DNA of 64,000 nucleotides from Luteococcus sp038433155 (GTDB taxonomy: Bacteria > Actinomycetota > Actinomycetes > Propionibacteriales > Propionibacteriaceae), in NCBI RefSeq assembly GCF_038433155.1, contig NZ_JBCDMW010000026.1, positions 34,637-98,636 of the forward strand, in the 5' to 3' direction. This document shows positions 30,776 to 39,539 of this stretch, in pieces (positions within the stretch are counted from its first letter, which is position 1; each line of letters opens with the position of its first letter). The position numbers and the translations under genes are program-made. Below the pieces are notes generated by a model. That model was not told the origin of the DNA, made no database searches, and worked only from the letters and a program-made list of their open reading frames with translations.

Positions 30776-30813
30776 CAGAACCGCCGAACTTGCGCAACAC
30801 TTTCTTGTCCACA
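30776..30813. other. attR: right attachment site of the integrative element
   Basis: The element arm AACCGCC (30779-30785), the shared core GCAACACT (30794-30801) and the bacterial arm TCCACA (30808-30813). Joined across the core, AACCGCC pairs with GGCGGTT of attL (outermost TGT and ACA also match), and TGTGGA of attL pairs with TCCACA. Both dyads are centred between the G and C of the core. dnaG ends 34 bp further right. Confidence 0.75.
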
Positions 30814-30846
30814 GCCGTCCCATTTCCGGGATCGGTGTGGAGCAAG

Positions 30847-32733
30847 CTATTCCAGGGCGCCCAGCGAGGTCTGCTGCAGCAGCTTGCGGCGGACCTCAAG
30901 CTCCAGCAGCGTGGCGAACATCTGCCTGTGCTCGTTGGGGTGCTCCACCGGGTTGGTGCGTTGCAGCCGGCTCTTCAGGTCCCGGATCTCCCGGTCTGCC
31001 TGCAGCAGTTGCAGCCGGGCAGCATAGGCCGTGGCATAGGCCTCGTCCGGGGTGCGCAGCACCGGCTCCACCAGCAGGGCAATCTCCAACTGCTGGGCCA
31101 CCTCCTCGGTGGTGGCCTCGCGCACCTGGTCAGTCCAGCGCTCCGGACTCCACGGCACCGACTGGATGGCCTCGAAGACCGCCCGGTAGGCCGGGTGGCT
31201 GAAGTCCTGGGGCTGCACCTGGTTCCAGGCGGTGTCGAACAGCGTCGGGTACTGCAGCATCAGCTTGAGCGTGCCGCGCTCGACGCCCAGGGTGCGGTCC
31301 CGCGGGTCCGGCCAGGGCAGTCCGGGCTGCTGGCCCTCCCGCTGAGCCGGCTGCTCGGTGGGCGGCGGATCCATCACCGGCTCCCGCCGCCGCGGATCGG
31401 CCTTCTCGTTGGTCTTGCGGCGCGCCGCCCGATGCACCTCGGCGCGCACCTCGTCCACGTCCATTCCGAGCATCGACGCCAGTTCCCGCAGGTAGCCATT
31501 GACCAGCGAGGTGTCGCGGATGGAGCTGACCAGTGGCGCGGCAGCCCGGAGCGCCTGCAGCCTGCCGTCCACCCGGTCCAGGTCATAACCCTTCAGGGTG
31601 TTCTCCATCACGAAGCGGTACAGCGGTACTCGTCGGCCCACCAACTCCCGCACCGCCGCCTCGCCCTGCTGCAGCCGCAGATCGCAGGGGTCCAGCCCCG
31701 ACGGTTCTATCGCCACATAGGTCTGGGCGATGAAGTTCTGGTCGCCATTGAACACCTTGATCGCGGCATTCTGCCCGGCCTGGTCACCGTCGAAGGTGAA
31801 GATCACCTCACCGGAGAAGGCGCCCTGGTTACCCATCAGGCGCTGCAACATCCGGGCATGGTCGTCGCCGAAGGCGGTACCGCAGGAGGCGACGGCGGTG
31901 TCGACGCCGGACAGGTGCGCCGCCATCACGTCGGTGTAGCCCTCCACCACCACGGCCTGGGACTTCTTGCCGATGTTTCGCCGCGCCAGGTCCAGCCCGT
32001 AGAGCACATGCGACTTCTTGTAGACCGGGGTCTCCGGGGTGTTCAGGTACTTGGCGGGCATCCGGTCATCGTCGAACAACCGGCGCGCGCCAAAGCCCAG
32101 CACGGCCGAACCCGAATCCCGGATCGGCCACAGCACCCGGCCCTGGAAGAAGTCGTGCCCGTGCTCCCGGATCAACCCGGCCTTGACCAGCTCGGCATCC
32201 TTGAAGCCCTGCCGGTTGAGGTGGTTCTTCAGCTCCCGGCCACCGCGCGGGGCATAGCCGACACCGAAGGTCTCGGCCGCGGCCCGGTCAAAGCCGCGCC
32301 CGTCCAGCATCTGCCGCGCCGCCAAGGCCCCGGGGGTGAGCAGCTGGGCGGAGTAGAACTCGGCCGCGGCCAGGTTGGCCTCCATGATCCGCACCCGGAG
32401 CCCCGGCTCCTGCCGCGGGCCACCGTCGTCGGTGATCCGCAGCTGCACGCCGGTGCGGTCGGCCAGCTGCTGCACCGCCTCGGTGAAGGACAGGTTGCTG
32501 ATCTTCTGCAGGAAGGTGATGGCGTCGCCGCCCTCCCCGCAGCCGAAGCAGTAGTAGAAACCCCGCGACGGGGTGACCTGGAAGCTGGGGGTCTTCTCGT
32601 CGTGGAAGGGACACAGCCCCTTCAGCGACCCGCCACCGGCCGGCTTCAACGTCACATAGGAGGAGACCACGTCGTCAATCCGGGTGCGTTCCCGGACCAG
32701 CGCAATGTCCTCGTCGTTGATCCGTCCGGCCAT
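30847..32733 (-). CDS. dnaG: DNA primase DnaG
   Basis: Replicative primase of 628 residues that makes RNA primers at the fork. The CHC2 zinc domain has Cys41, His44, Cys62 and Cys65 (CPFHDEKTPSF ... YYCFGCGEGGD). The RNA polymerase/TOPRIM core shows EGYTDVMA and FTFDGDQAG, and the C-terminal DnaB-interaction part is present, ending LQQTSLGALE. The ATG at 32733 follows TAGACT (32746-32741) by 7 nt, so the mRNA is probably leaderless; a longer upstream frame is antisense to the divergent permease. The integrative element inserted 34-53 bp past its stop without damaging it. Confidence 0.97.
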   Translation of the reverse strand: MAGRINDEDIALVRERTRIDDVVSSYVTLKPAGGGSLKGLCPFHDEKTPSFQVTPSRGFYYCFGCGEGGDAITFLQKISNLSFTEAVQQLADRTGVQLRITDDGGPRQEPGLRVRIMEANLAAAEFYSAQLLTPGALAARQMLDGRGFDRAAAETFGVGYAPRGGRELKNHLNRQGFKDAELVKAGLIREHGHDFFQGRVLWPIRDSGSAVLGFGARRLFDDDRMPAKYLNTPETPVYKKSHVLYGLDLARRNIGKKSQAVVVEGYTDVMAAHLSGVDTAVASCGTAFGDDHARMLQRLMGNQGAFSGEVIFTFDGDQAGQNAAIKVFNGDQNFIAQTYVAIEPSGLDPCDLRLQQGEAAVRELVGRRVPLYRFVMENTLKGYDLDRVDGRLQALRAAAPLVSSIRDTSLVNGYLRELASMLGMDVDEVRAEVHRAARRKTNEKADPRRREPVMDPPPTEQPAQREGQQPGLPWPDPRDRTLGVERGTLKLMLQYPTLFDTAWNQVQPQDFSHPAYRAVFEAIQSVPWSPERWTDQVREATTEEVAQQLEIALLVEPVLRTPDEAYATAYAARLQLLQADREIRDLKSRLQRTNPVEHPNEHRQMFATLLELEVRRKLLQQTSLGALE

Positions 32734-32740
32734 GGGACGG

Positions 32741-32781
32741 AGTCTAGCGCCGAGAATCCGCCCGGCCGACGGGCATAGAAT
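32741..32781. promoter_or_regulatory. Divergent leaderless promoters of dnaG and the FetB-like gene
   Basis: TAGACT on the minus strand (32746-32741) lies 7 nt before the dnaG ATG, and TAGAAT on the plus strand (32776-32781) lies 6 nt before the permease GTG. The start codons are 54 bp apart and neither has a ribosome binding site. Confidence 0.6.
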
Positions 32782-32787
32782 CCGACG

Positions 32788-33546
32788 GTGATCGTAACGC
32801 TTGGTTGGCAGCTCGGCCTGGCGCTGGTGCTGCTGGTGGCCCTGGGCGTCGCCGCCTCCCGCGCGGGGCGGCTGGGCCATGAGAAGTCCATGCTGGTGTC
32901 CTCCGCCCGCGCGGCCCTGCAGCTGGCCGCCGTGTCCTTCATCATCGTGATCTGCCTGCGACACCTGGCCCTGGCCGCGCTGTTCAGCCTGCTGATGTTC
33001 GTGGTGGCGGTGCGGACCACGGCCCAGCGCACCGGTGTGGGCTCGGCCTGGCCGTGGACCACCCTGGCCATGGCCTGCGGGGTGCTGCCGGTGCTGGCCG
33101 TGGTCTTCGGCACCGGTGTGTCCCCGCTGTCCGGGGCTGCGCTGGTTCCCGTGGCGGGCATCATCATCGGGAACATGATGACGGCGCACACCCTGGTCGG
33201 CCGACGCCAGTTCGCGGCCCTGCGGGATGACGTCGGCACCTATGAGGCGGCCCTGTCGCTGGGGATGGACCGGCACCGCTCCATCCGGCTGGTCACCGAG
33301 CGCACCGCGGGCGAGGCGTTGGTGCCCAATCTGGACACCACCCGCACCGTCGGCCTGGTCACCCTGCCCGGCGCCTTCGTCGGCGTGCTGCTGGGCGGCG
33401 GCTCCGCCCTGCAGGCGGGCGCCGCCCAGGTGCTGGTGCTGATCGGGATCATGGCCGGGCAGGCCATCACCATCGTCGTGGCCAATGAGCTGATCGCCCG
33501 GGCCAAGTTGCTGCCCGCGGACCTGCGGGAGGCCCTGCACCCCTGA
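32788..33546 (+). CDS. FetB-like (UPF0014) ABC transporter permease
   Basis: Membrane protein of 252 residues with seven predicted helices. ASRAGRLGHEKSMLVSSARAALQLAAVSFII, VRTTAQRTG and the stretch VPVAGIIIGNMMTAHTLVGRR ... GTYEAALSLGMDRHRSIRLVTERTAGEALVPNLDTTRTVGLVTLPGAFVGVLLGGGS are the hallmarks of the UPF0014/FetB family, whose E. coli member exports iron with the ATPase FetA. No FetA-like ATPase is next to it. The GTG start follows TAGAAT by 6 nt. It is divergent from dnaG. Confidence 0.88.
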   Translation: MIVTLGWQLGLALVLLVALGVAASRAGRLGHEKSMLVSSARAALQLAAVSFIIVICLRHLALAALFSLLMFVVAVRTTAQRTGVGSAWPWTTLAMACGVLPVLAVVFGTGVSPLSGAALVPVAGIIIGNMMTAHTLVGRRQFAALRDDVGTYEAALSLGMDRHRSIRLVTERTAGEALVPNLDTTRTVGLVTLPGAFVGVLLGGGSALQAGAAQVLVLIGIMAGQAITIVVANELIARAKLLPADLREALHP

Positions 33547-33572
33547 GCCCGGCCTGCGGGTGCGTCGGCCAG

Positions 33573-34052
33573 TCAGCGGCCGGTGTGCGGAAGCCGCTGC
33601 GGCCGCGGCTGGGTGGCCGACGCGGCCCGGGCATCGCTGGTGCGCACCGTGACCCGGGTGGACTTGGTGTCCCCGGTGGGCTTGCCGTCGCACAGGCAGG
33701 TGACGTTGACCTTGTAGCGGCCCGGGGCCAGTCCCTGGCCGACGTCGGCCGTCTGCCGCTCCCGGCCGGCCACCAGCGGCTTGTCGACGGTGGCCACCTG
33801 GCTGCCCTGGGCATTGGTCACCTGATAACGCACCTGGTCCAGCGCCGGGGTGTCCTCGCACGCGGAGGTGCTGACCTTGAGGGTGCCGCGGAAGTCGTCG
33901 ACATTCTCCACCGCAACCACCTTGGCGCGACGAAAGCCGTCACTGGCGCCGTGCACCAGCCCGCGCGCACCCTGGATCATCCCGACGATCACGCAGATGA
34001 TGAGCACGATGACGATCGTCGGATCGCCACCCTTCTTCCTGGCCTCGGCCAT
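33573..34052 (-). CDS. Single-pass membrane protein of unknown function
   Basis: A 159-residue protein. One hydrophobic helix (IVIVLIICVIVGMIQGARGLV, about 12-33) is followed by an outer domain with two Cys pairs (TSACEDTP and TCLCDGK) and beta strands (YKVNVTC, STRVTVR). The C-terminus reads RLPHTGR and stops, so the LPxTG-like motif lacks the hydrophobic tail a sortase substrate needs. The ATG at 34052 is chosen with GGGGGTGAGC upstream. No family recognised; the disulfide-rich outer part suggests an extracytoplasmic domain. Confidence 0.65.
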   Translation of the reverse strand: MAEARKKGGDPTIVIVLIICVIVGMIQGARGLVHGASDGFRRAKVVAVENVDDFRGTLKVSTSACEDTPALDQVRYQVTNAQGSQVATVDKPLVAGRERQTADVGQGLAPGRYKVNVTCLCDGKPTGDTKSTRVTVRTSDARAASATQPRPQRLPHTGR

Positions 34053-34164
34053 GCTCACCCCCTGGTGGTTGCGAGGTCGCGACGCTGCCGCGACCAGTTC
34101 ACCCGTTCACACTAGCCAGAATCACATGGGTGCAACACGGGCACCTGAAGTGCGGGTTGAGGGG

Positions 34165-35325
34165 TCATGCGCCGCGGCCGATCCCCCTGGGCAACCGCTC
34201 GCTGCTCCAGCCGAGCAGTTCCTCGGCCTGGTCGAAGGCGAACCGGTCGGTCATCCCGCCCACATAGGTCACGGCGCCGCGCACCACGTCGTCCCAGCGG
34301 TAGTCGACGGGCATCAGCTCGGGCCGGGCGACATAGCGCTCCACCAGCCCGTGCAACACCTCCACGACGGCATGCGACTGGGCCACCGAGTCCGGGCGGG
34401 TGTAGATCCGCTCATAGTTGAACTTGCGCAGCGCGGCCAGCGCGGAGGCGGTCTGCGGGTCCATCCCCACCTGCCCGGTGGCATTGGTGGTGCGGATCAC
34501 CGCCCGGATGAAGGTGCCCAGCTGGGCCCGACGGCCGATCCCGGCAATCGCCGCCACCTCCTGGGGCAGGTCCGCCAGCGCGACGATCCCGGCATGGATG
34601 GCGTCCTCCAGGTCATGGGCGCAGTAGGCAATCCGGTCACTCCAGCTGACGATCTCCCCCTCCACGGTGCCCGGCGCGGGCCGGCTCCAGGAGTGGTTGC
34701 GGATCCCGTCCAGGGTCTCGGCACACAGGTTCAGGCTGGTCAGCACCACATTGGCGCCCCAGGGGCCGTGGTCATAGCCCTCCGGGATGAAGGCGTCGAA
34801 GGCATCCTCCGAGGCGTGACCGCCCGGCCCGTGACCGCAGTCATGGCCCAGGGCGATGGCGTCGGCCAGGCTGACATTGGCGCCCACCCCGCGGGCAATC
34901 GACGTGGCCACCTGCGCCACCTCCAGCGCGTGGGTCAGCCGGGTGCGCTGGTGGTCGGTCGGGTAGACCACCACCTGGGTCTTGCCGGCCAACCGTCGAA
35001 AGGCGGGCGAATGGACAATCCGGTCCCGGTCCCGCTCGAAGCAGGTCCGCTCGGTGTCCGGCTCCTCCTCGACGGCTCGGTTCCCGGCCCCATGGGCCAG
35101 GGTGGCACCCGGGCGCAGCGTCGCGGCCTCCCGCTCCTCCCGGGCCTGGCGACCCAGCACCTCGCCGGGCCGGATCCCGGCGTGGGAGTCCCGATGGGCC
35201 TGCACCAGCTGGTCGTCGCCGTGGCCGTGCATGGTCTTGGCCCACTCGACGGCGCGGGGCATGAGGTCCTTGGGCGCCAGGTCTGGCGCCTCGGCGGGCT
35301 CGGGGGCCGCAGCAGATGTGCACAT
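34165..35325 (-). CDS. dgt: Deoxyguanosinetriphosphate triphosphohydrolase-like protein
   Basis: HD-domain nucleotide hydrolase of 386 residues, expected to remove triphosphate from dNTPs. The metal site is visible: RLTHALEVAQVATSIARG, then the HD pair in GHDCGHGPGGHASEDAFD, and later IVSWSDRIAYCAHDLEDA supplying the final Asp. Conserved FRRLAGKTQVVVYP precedes the first His. The family is usually encoded beside dnaG in actinobacteria, as here. It lies 4 bp downstream of dusB, so the two are one operon. The N-terminal 60 residues are variable. Confidence 0.9.
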   Translation of the reverse strand: MCTSAAAPEPAEAPDLAPKDLMPRAVEWAKTMHGHGDDQLVQAHRDSHAGIRPGEVLGRQAREEREAATLRPGATLAHGAGNRAVEEEPDTERTCFERDRDRIVHSPAFRRLAGKTQVVVYPTDHQRTRLTHALEVAQVATSIARGVGANVSLADAIALGHDCGHGPGGHASEDAFDAFIPEGYDHGPWGANVVLTSLNLCAETLDGIRNHSWSRPAPGTVEGEIVSWSDRIAYCAHDLEDAIHAGIVALADLPQEVAAIAGIGRRAQLGTFIRAVIRTTNATGQVGMDPQTASALAALRKFNYERIYTRPDSVAQSHAVVEVLHGLVERYVARPELMPVDYRWDDVVRGAVTYVGGMTDRFAFDQAEELLGWSSERLPRGIGRGA

Positions 35326-35329
35326 GGCT

Positions 35330-36484
35330 CTATCCTCCCGAACCGGCGGCCTCGTCGTCGCTCAATTCGAGCTCGCGACCGTCGGTGTCGTCATACCAGC
35401 CGTAGGGCAGGATCACCTTGGCGCGCGGGGTGCCCTGCCGGCCGCGGGGCTTGCCCAGCTCGAGTTCCGGGAAGGGCGCGTCGTGGTCGAGCTGGGCCAG
35501 CAGGGCGTCGAAGGTCTCGAAGTCGCTGATCATCGCCAGCTGGTGGCGCAGCTCACCACCCACCGGGAAGCCCTTGAAGTACCAGGCCATGTGCTTGCGC
35601 AGGTCGGTCAGGCCGTACTGCTCCCCCATCACCTCGGCCAGCAGCTCGCCGTGTCGCCGCACCATGGCCGCCACCTCACCCAGGGTGGGCTTGTGCTGGG
35701 TCTCGCGCCCGGCGAAGGCGTCGGCCAGGTCCCGGAAGAGCCACGGCCGCCCCAGACAGCCGCGGCCAACCTCCACCGCGGCGCAACCGGTCTGCTCCAC
35801 CATCCGCAGCGCGTCGCTGGCCTCCCAGATGTCGCCATTGCCCAGCACCGGAATGCTGACGTGTTCCACCAACCGCGCGATCGAGTCCCAGTCGGCCTGG
35901 CCGGAATAGGCCTCACCGACGGTGCGGGCGTGCAGGCAGATGGCGGCCACTCCCTCCTGCTCGGCGATCCGGCCGGCATCCAGGTAGTAGAGGTGGGCCT
36001 CGTCGATTCCCTTGCGGGTCTTCATGGTGACCGGGACGCCGTAGGTGTCAGCGGCCTTGACCACGGCGCGCAGGATGGCGCGGAAACGTTCCTGCTTCCA
36101 CGGCAGCGCCCCGCCGCCGCCCTTGCGGGTGACCTTGGGCACCGGGCAGCCAAAGTTCAGGTCCACGTGGTTGACGCCGTACTGGTCACACAGCACGTGG
36201 GTGGCGCGGGCCACCATCTCCGGGTCCACGCCATAGGTCTGGACGCTGCGGATCTGTTCATTGGGCGCAAAACCCAGCATCTTCTGGGTCTTGCGATCCT
36301 GGATCACGATGCCCCGGCTGGTCAGCATCTCGCACACGTACAGCCCGGCGCCCTGCTCGGCGCACAGCTGCCGATAGGCGCGGTTGGTGATTCCGGCCAT
36401 CGGGGCCAGGATCACGGGCGTGTCGACGACCACCGCGTCGGCCTTGCTGGGCGACGACAGTCGAAGAGGCGGGTAGACGGTCAC
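35330..36484 (-). CDS. dusB: tRNA-dihydrouridine synthase (DusB type)
   Basis: FMN-dependent enzyme that reduces uridines in the tRNA D-loop. The TIM-barrel shows VILAPMAGITNRAYRQLC, CEMLTSRG, the catalytic Cys in VDLNFGCPVPKVTRKGGG, VTMKTRKGID, CLHARTVGEAYSG and VLGNGDIW, with the C-terminal helical domain complete. The GTG at 36484 is chosen because GGAAGTGA precedes it and a TACAGT -10-like hexamer lies about 50 bp upstream (36539-36534); the ATG at 36556 would add 24 poorly conserved residues and is an alternative. It is followed 4 bp later by dgt. Confidence 0.93.
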   Translation of the reverse strand: MTVYPPLRLSSPSKADAVVVDTPVILAPMAGITNRAYRQLCAEQGAGLYVCEMLTSRGIVIQDRKTQKMLGFAPNEQIRSVQTYGVDPEMVARATHVLCDQYGVNHVDLNFGCPVPKVTRKGGGGALPWKQERFRAILRAVVKAADTYGVPVTMKTRKGIDEAHLYYLDAGRIAEQEGVAAICLHARTVGEAYSGQADWDSIARLVEHVSIPVLGNGDIWEASDALRMVEQTGCAAVEVGRGCLGRPWLFRDLADAFAGRETQHKPTLGEVAAMVRRHGELLAEVMGEQYGLTDLRKHMAWYFKGFPVGGELRHQLAMISDFETFDALLAQLDHDAPFPELELGKPRGRQGTPRAKVILPYGWYDDTDGRELELSDDEAAGSGG

Positions 36485-36587
36485 TGAATCACTTCCGGGC
36501 TTGGTGCTGGCCACCGGTGCGATGGCCGGACCAACTGTAGTTGGGCGCTGTGACATTTCCTCATTGCGGCAGCCGCCGGCAATTGTC

Positions 36588-36883
36588 AGGGTGGGTGCTC
36601 GGCCAATGTGCAGGTGACCCAGCGACGACGCCCGAGCCAGCCCAAGGCCACGTCGGCAGGAACCGAGCCACGGTGCTCGAGCCTGTCGAGGGCCCGGTAG
36701 AGCTTGAACTGAACCACGGTGCCCATCAGCCCAACTGATCGGATCCGCCGCGCGCGGCCGGTTTTGTCAGAGGTGGGTGCTTGGCTTGTCCGCAGGGACC
36801 CAACCCCGAACCCGAGCACTTCGACGGCCCACTCGGCAGGGGACTCAGCCCCGGTGCCCCAGCCTCTCGAGGGCCAGGGATGT
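36588..36883. repeat. Two diverged copies of a ~105-bp repeat upstream of the HNH gene
   Basis: The copies lie at about 36588-36693 and 36771-36883. Matching landmarks in both are GGTGGGTGCT, CGAGC, TCGGCAGG, CGGTGC and TCGAGGGCC, with insertions and substitutions between. Each ends with a TCGAGG-containing REP-like motif (GAGCCTGTCGAGGG at 36679 in the first). This occupies most of the gap from 36485 to 36971, which holds no gene that I can support. Confidence 0.55.
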
Positions 36884-36971
36884 GACTTTCTAGACAAACT
36901 AAACACTCGCCCAGAAATGTATCTCTGGGTAGAATTAGAATACAGACACGAAGACTTCGGGGGAGGTCACC

Positions 36972-38575
36972 ATGAGCAGCACACCAGCAACCCAGACACC
37001 TCCCATGGGCATGCCCGACGACCTCCCGGCCACCACTCTTGCGACGATCGAGGCTCTGCGGGCGGAGCGCCGGGCCCGGCGGGAGTCCGAGGCCCGCGAC
37101 TTCCGGCTGATCGCCCATCTGGCCGACCTGTACTCCGACGTCGACGAGGTGGATTCGTCCGAGCCGGCGCTGCCCGGCCGGGAACGCCTCGTCGCCCTCG
37201 GTGGAGCGGGAACTCCCGGGGTGGCCGAAGGGTGTGCGTTGGAGTTGGCCGCCGACCTGCATGTGCGGGTGGAGGAGGCCACCGCCCTGATCGCCACCGC
37301 CCTCGACGTCCGGCACCGGCTCCCCGTCCTGTGGCAGATGGTGCAGGACCTCGACGTCCCAGTGCACCACGCCCAGCACATCGCCTACGCCACCCGCGAG
37401 CTCGATGCGGATGCGGCGGGGTTGGTGGACCTCGAACTGTCGCGGATGATCGTGGGCATGTCGTTTCGGCGGGTGAAGAAGACGGTGGCGGGGGTGGTGC
37501 TGCGCCACCTCCCACCCGACCAGGCGGAGCAGAAGCGGCAGGCCGCCACCGAGGCGCGGGGAGTATGGATCGCCCAATCCGAGGGCGGGGTCGCCGATGT
37601 GGCCGCGGTGGTGGACGCCGCCGACGCCGTCCAACTCGACGCACAGATCGACCGTCTGGTGCAGGTGCTGCGCCGCGCCGGACACGCCGGCACCCCCAAC
37701 GCGCTACGCGCGAAGGCCCTCGGGCTGATGGCCACCCCCGCCCTGGCCACCCAACTCCTCCAAGCCGATGTCCTGGACCGGCTCCCCACCGGGGAAGACT
37801 TCGAGGCTGTGTGCCAGCGGGCGGGTCAGGCCGGGCACGCGTGCGGCCAGATCACCGTCGACCCGGAGAAGCTGCTGCCCACCACCCAGGTGGTGGTGCA
37901 CCTGACCGACACCACCCTGCAGGCCGGGGACGGCATCGCCCGCGCCGATGAACTCCAACCACTGCTCGCGGGGTGGTTGCGGGACCTGTTCGGGCACCAT
38001 CGGATCACGGTCCGCCCGGTGATCGACCAGAACCACCAAGCCCCCAGCGATGCGTATGAGTGTCCACCCACCATGCGGGAAGCCGTCACACTGAGGTCCC
38101 CGTACGAGGTGTTCCCCTGGTCCACCCGCAAATCCCAGGGCCTCGACCTGGACCACACCATCCCCTGGAGTCCCGAGGCCCCTCGACAAGCTCGGGGACC
38201 GGTGGCTGAGTGGGTGAGCAAGGATCTGGCCCCGGTGGCTGAGTCGAGCCCGCCCGTGAACCCGGCCCCGGCGGCCGAGCCTGTCGAGGCCCCTGCTGGC
38301 ACCGACTCCAGCACGAGGGTCGAGCCCGTCGAGGCCCCTGCCCGCGGCGTCACGCATCCGGACAATCTCGGTCCGTTGTCCCGTCGCGCCCACCGGGCCA
38401 AGACCCACTTCGGCTGGCACCTCGTCCAACCTGCCCGGGGTCTTCCTGTGGCAAACCCCCTTGGGCTACCGCTACCTCACCACGGCCAGCCGCACCCTCG
38501 ACCTCGGCCGACCCGACGTCGCCGCCTCCCGACGCCACCTGGAAACCCAGATCCTGGAAACCAACGCGGCCTGAT
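36972..38575 (+). pseudogene. DUF222/HNH endonuclease (13E12-type), frameshifted near 38430
   Basis: The N-terminal DUF222 domain (about 20-370) is intact, and a C-terminal HNH block starts with GLDLDHTIPWSP and THPDNLGPLSRRAHRAKTHFGWHLVQ. At about 38427-38438 the frame must shift by one base to continue as PGVFLWQTPLGYRYLTTASRTLDLGRPD and end at TGA 38573-38575; read without the shift it runs through unrelated sequence to 38756, over the convergent GNAT gene. About 55 Pro/Glu-rich residues are also inserted within the HNH motif (38179-38340) and consist of REP-like repeats. One extra C, or a sequencing error, explains the shift. GGGGGAGG precedes the ATG. Confidence 0.8.
38179..38340. repeat. 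REP-like repeats inserted in the HNH coding region
   Basis: The motif CCCCTCGACAAGCTCGGGGA starts at 38179; its inverted relatives GAGCCTGTCGAGGCCCCTG (38277-38295) and GAGCCCGTCGAGGCCCCTG (38322-38340) follow. The same motif occurs at 36679 and at 56841. The insertion keeps the reading frame. Confidence 0.7.
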
Positions 38576-38583
38576 CGCTGAGC

Positions 38584-39537
38584 TCAGCTCAGGTCGCGCA
38601 CCCACGCGGCCTCGGGCGGGATCAACGCCGGATCCAGCGGTACCGGCCGAGGAGCGCCCGGAACGGGAATGTGCACGAGGGCCATCCAGTCATTCGTCGC
38701 GTCAATCGGCGCGACGGGGACCTCGGCCATCATCCGATATTCCTCGGTCTCGGTGAGGTGGGCATCCACCAGCAGGACCTCACCGTCCACGCAGGCGTCG
38801 ATGACAGCAGCCAGACACGCTTCCTTGTCCCGACGGAAATGCGGCCCCTCGTAGGGCCAGGCCAACAGCGTGACCTCCCGGCCCTCCTCCGGGCTGCCGG
38901 GCCAGAGCAGACCGGCCGCAGCCACCTCTGCGTCGCGACGGACCAGGACGGAGCGGTCGGGGTGGTAGGCCGACGGACTCCCGGGTCTGTGGTCCTCGAC
39001 GAAGTAGTCCAGCATCACCTCCCGGGCAGCGGCCGGGGACCACCGGGCGTGCTGGGCCCGGTAGTGGTCGGCCTCCAACTCCCGAATCGCCTCCCGGTCG
39101 GCGTCGTGGATGGGTTCGGTGTCTCCCCGGTGCGCGTCGGCCCAGGCGCGCAGCTCGTCGTCCACCACCCGTCGCCACGGCGGGGTGAGCTGAATCGCAA
39201 CTCCGCCAAACCGCCTCGCCAGGGCCATGTCATCGGTCTGGTTGGCGTGAATCTTCATGGTGAGGGGCACGGCGGACAGCTCGATCTGGGCGCGCAGCAG
39301 GGCATCGTCGATGCCCATCCGCCGGACCTCGGGCCCGACCTCCAGCACCAGCACCCGGGAACCGGGGTGGGCCGCATTGTCGATCCCCCGGCAGTGCCCC
39401 AGCACCCGACCGGAGGGGTCCACAGCCACCAGGGAACGGCGGTTGCCGCCCCCGCGCCACCGATCCGGCAACAGCTCGCCGAAGTCTCCTGATTCGGCGT
39501 CCGCGGAACCGGCCAGTCGCACGGTCAGCCCATCCAT
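38584..39537 (-). CDS. GNAT family N-acetyltransferase-like protein
   Basis: A 317-residue protein with two GNAT-like halves. RSLVAVDPSGRVLGHCRGIDN, then VLVLEVGPEVRRMGIDDALLRAQIELS resembles the acetyl-CoA-binding V/RxxGxG/A region (here EVRRMGIDDALL), and LTMKIHANQTDDMALARRFGG is typical of the helix after it. A second half has SVLVRRDAEVAAAGLL and VTLLAWPYEGPHF. The substrate is unknown. It starts 2 bp after the stop of the upstream pentapeptide gene, so the two form an operon. It is convergent with the HNH pseudogene. Confidence 0.8.
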   Translation of the reverse strand: MDGLTVRLAGSADAESGDFGELLPDRWRGGGNRRSLVAVDPSGRVLGHCRGIDNAAHPGSRVLVLEVGPEVRRMGIDDALLRAQIELSAVPLTMKIHANQTDDMALARRFGGVAIQLTPPWRRVVDDELRAWADAHRGDTEPIHDADREAIRELEADHYRAQHARWSPAAAREVMLDYFVEDHRPGSPSAYHPDRSVLVRRDAEVAAAGLLWPGSPEEGREVTLLAWPYEGPHFRRDKEACLAAVIDACVDGEVLLVDAHLTETEEYRMMAEVPVAPIDATNDWMALVHIPVPGAPRPVPLDPALIPPEAAWVRDLS

Positions 39538-39539
39538 GG

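Larger units (their letters stand above)
18568..30801. mobile_element. 12.2-kb serine-integrase integrative element
   Basis: Element inserted between the sigma-factor gene and dnaG, bounded by the 8-bp shared core GCAACACT (18568-18575 and 30794-30801). Reconstructing attP from the two inner halves gives arms AACCGCC and GGCGGTT, and attB from the two outer halves gives TGTGGA and TCCACA; both pairs are symmetric about the same GC dinucleotide. The content is one large serine integrase at the left end, small HTH proteins, compact overlapping genes and long gene-free AT-richer stretches, with GC lower than the flanks. Phage structural genes, relaxase and FtsK-like translocase are not recognised. 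A cryptic integrative plasmid or phage-satellite-like element is the best description. Confidence 0.82.

Noticed and set aside
22936..30801. Prophage interpretation of the element
   Set aside because: No terminase, portal, capsid, tail, holin or lysin is recognised; 12 kb is also too small.
32734..33861. N-terminal extension of the dnaG frame by 376 codons
   Set aside because: It is antisense to the FetB-like permease; CHC2 zinc finger and leaderless promoter fix the start at 32733.
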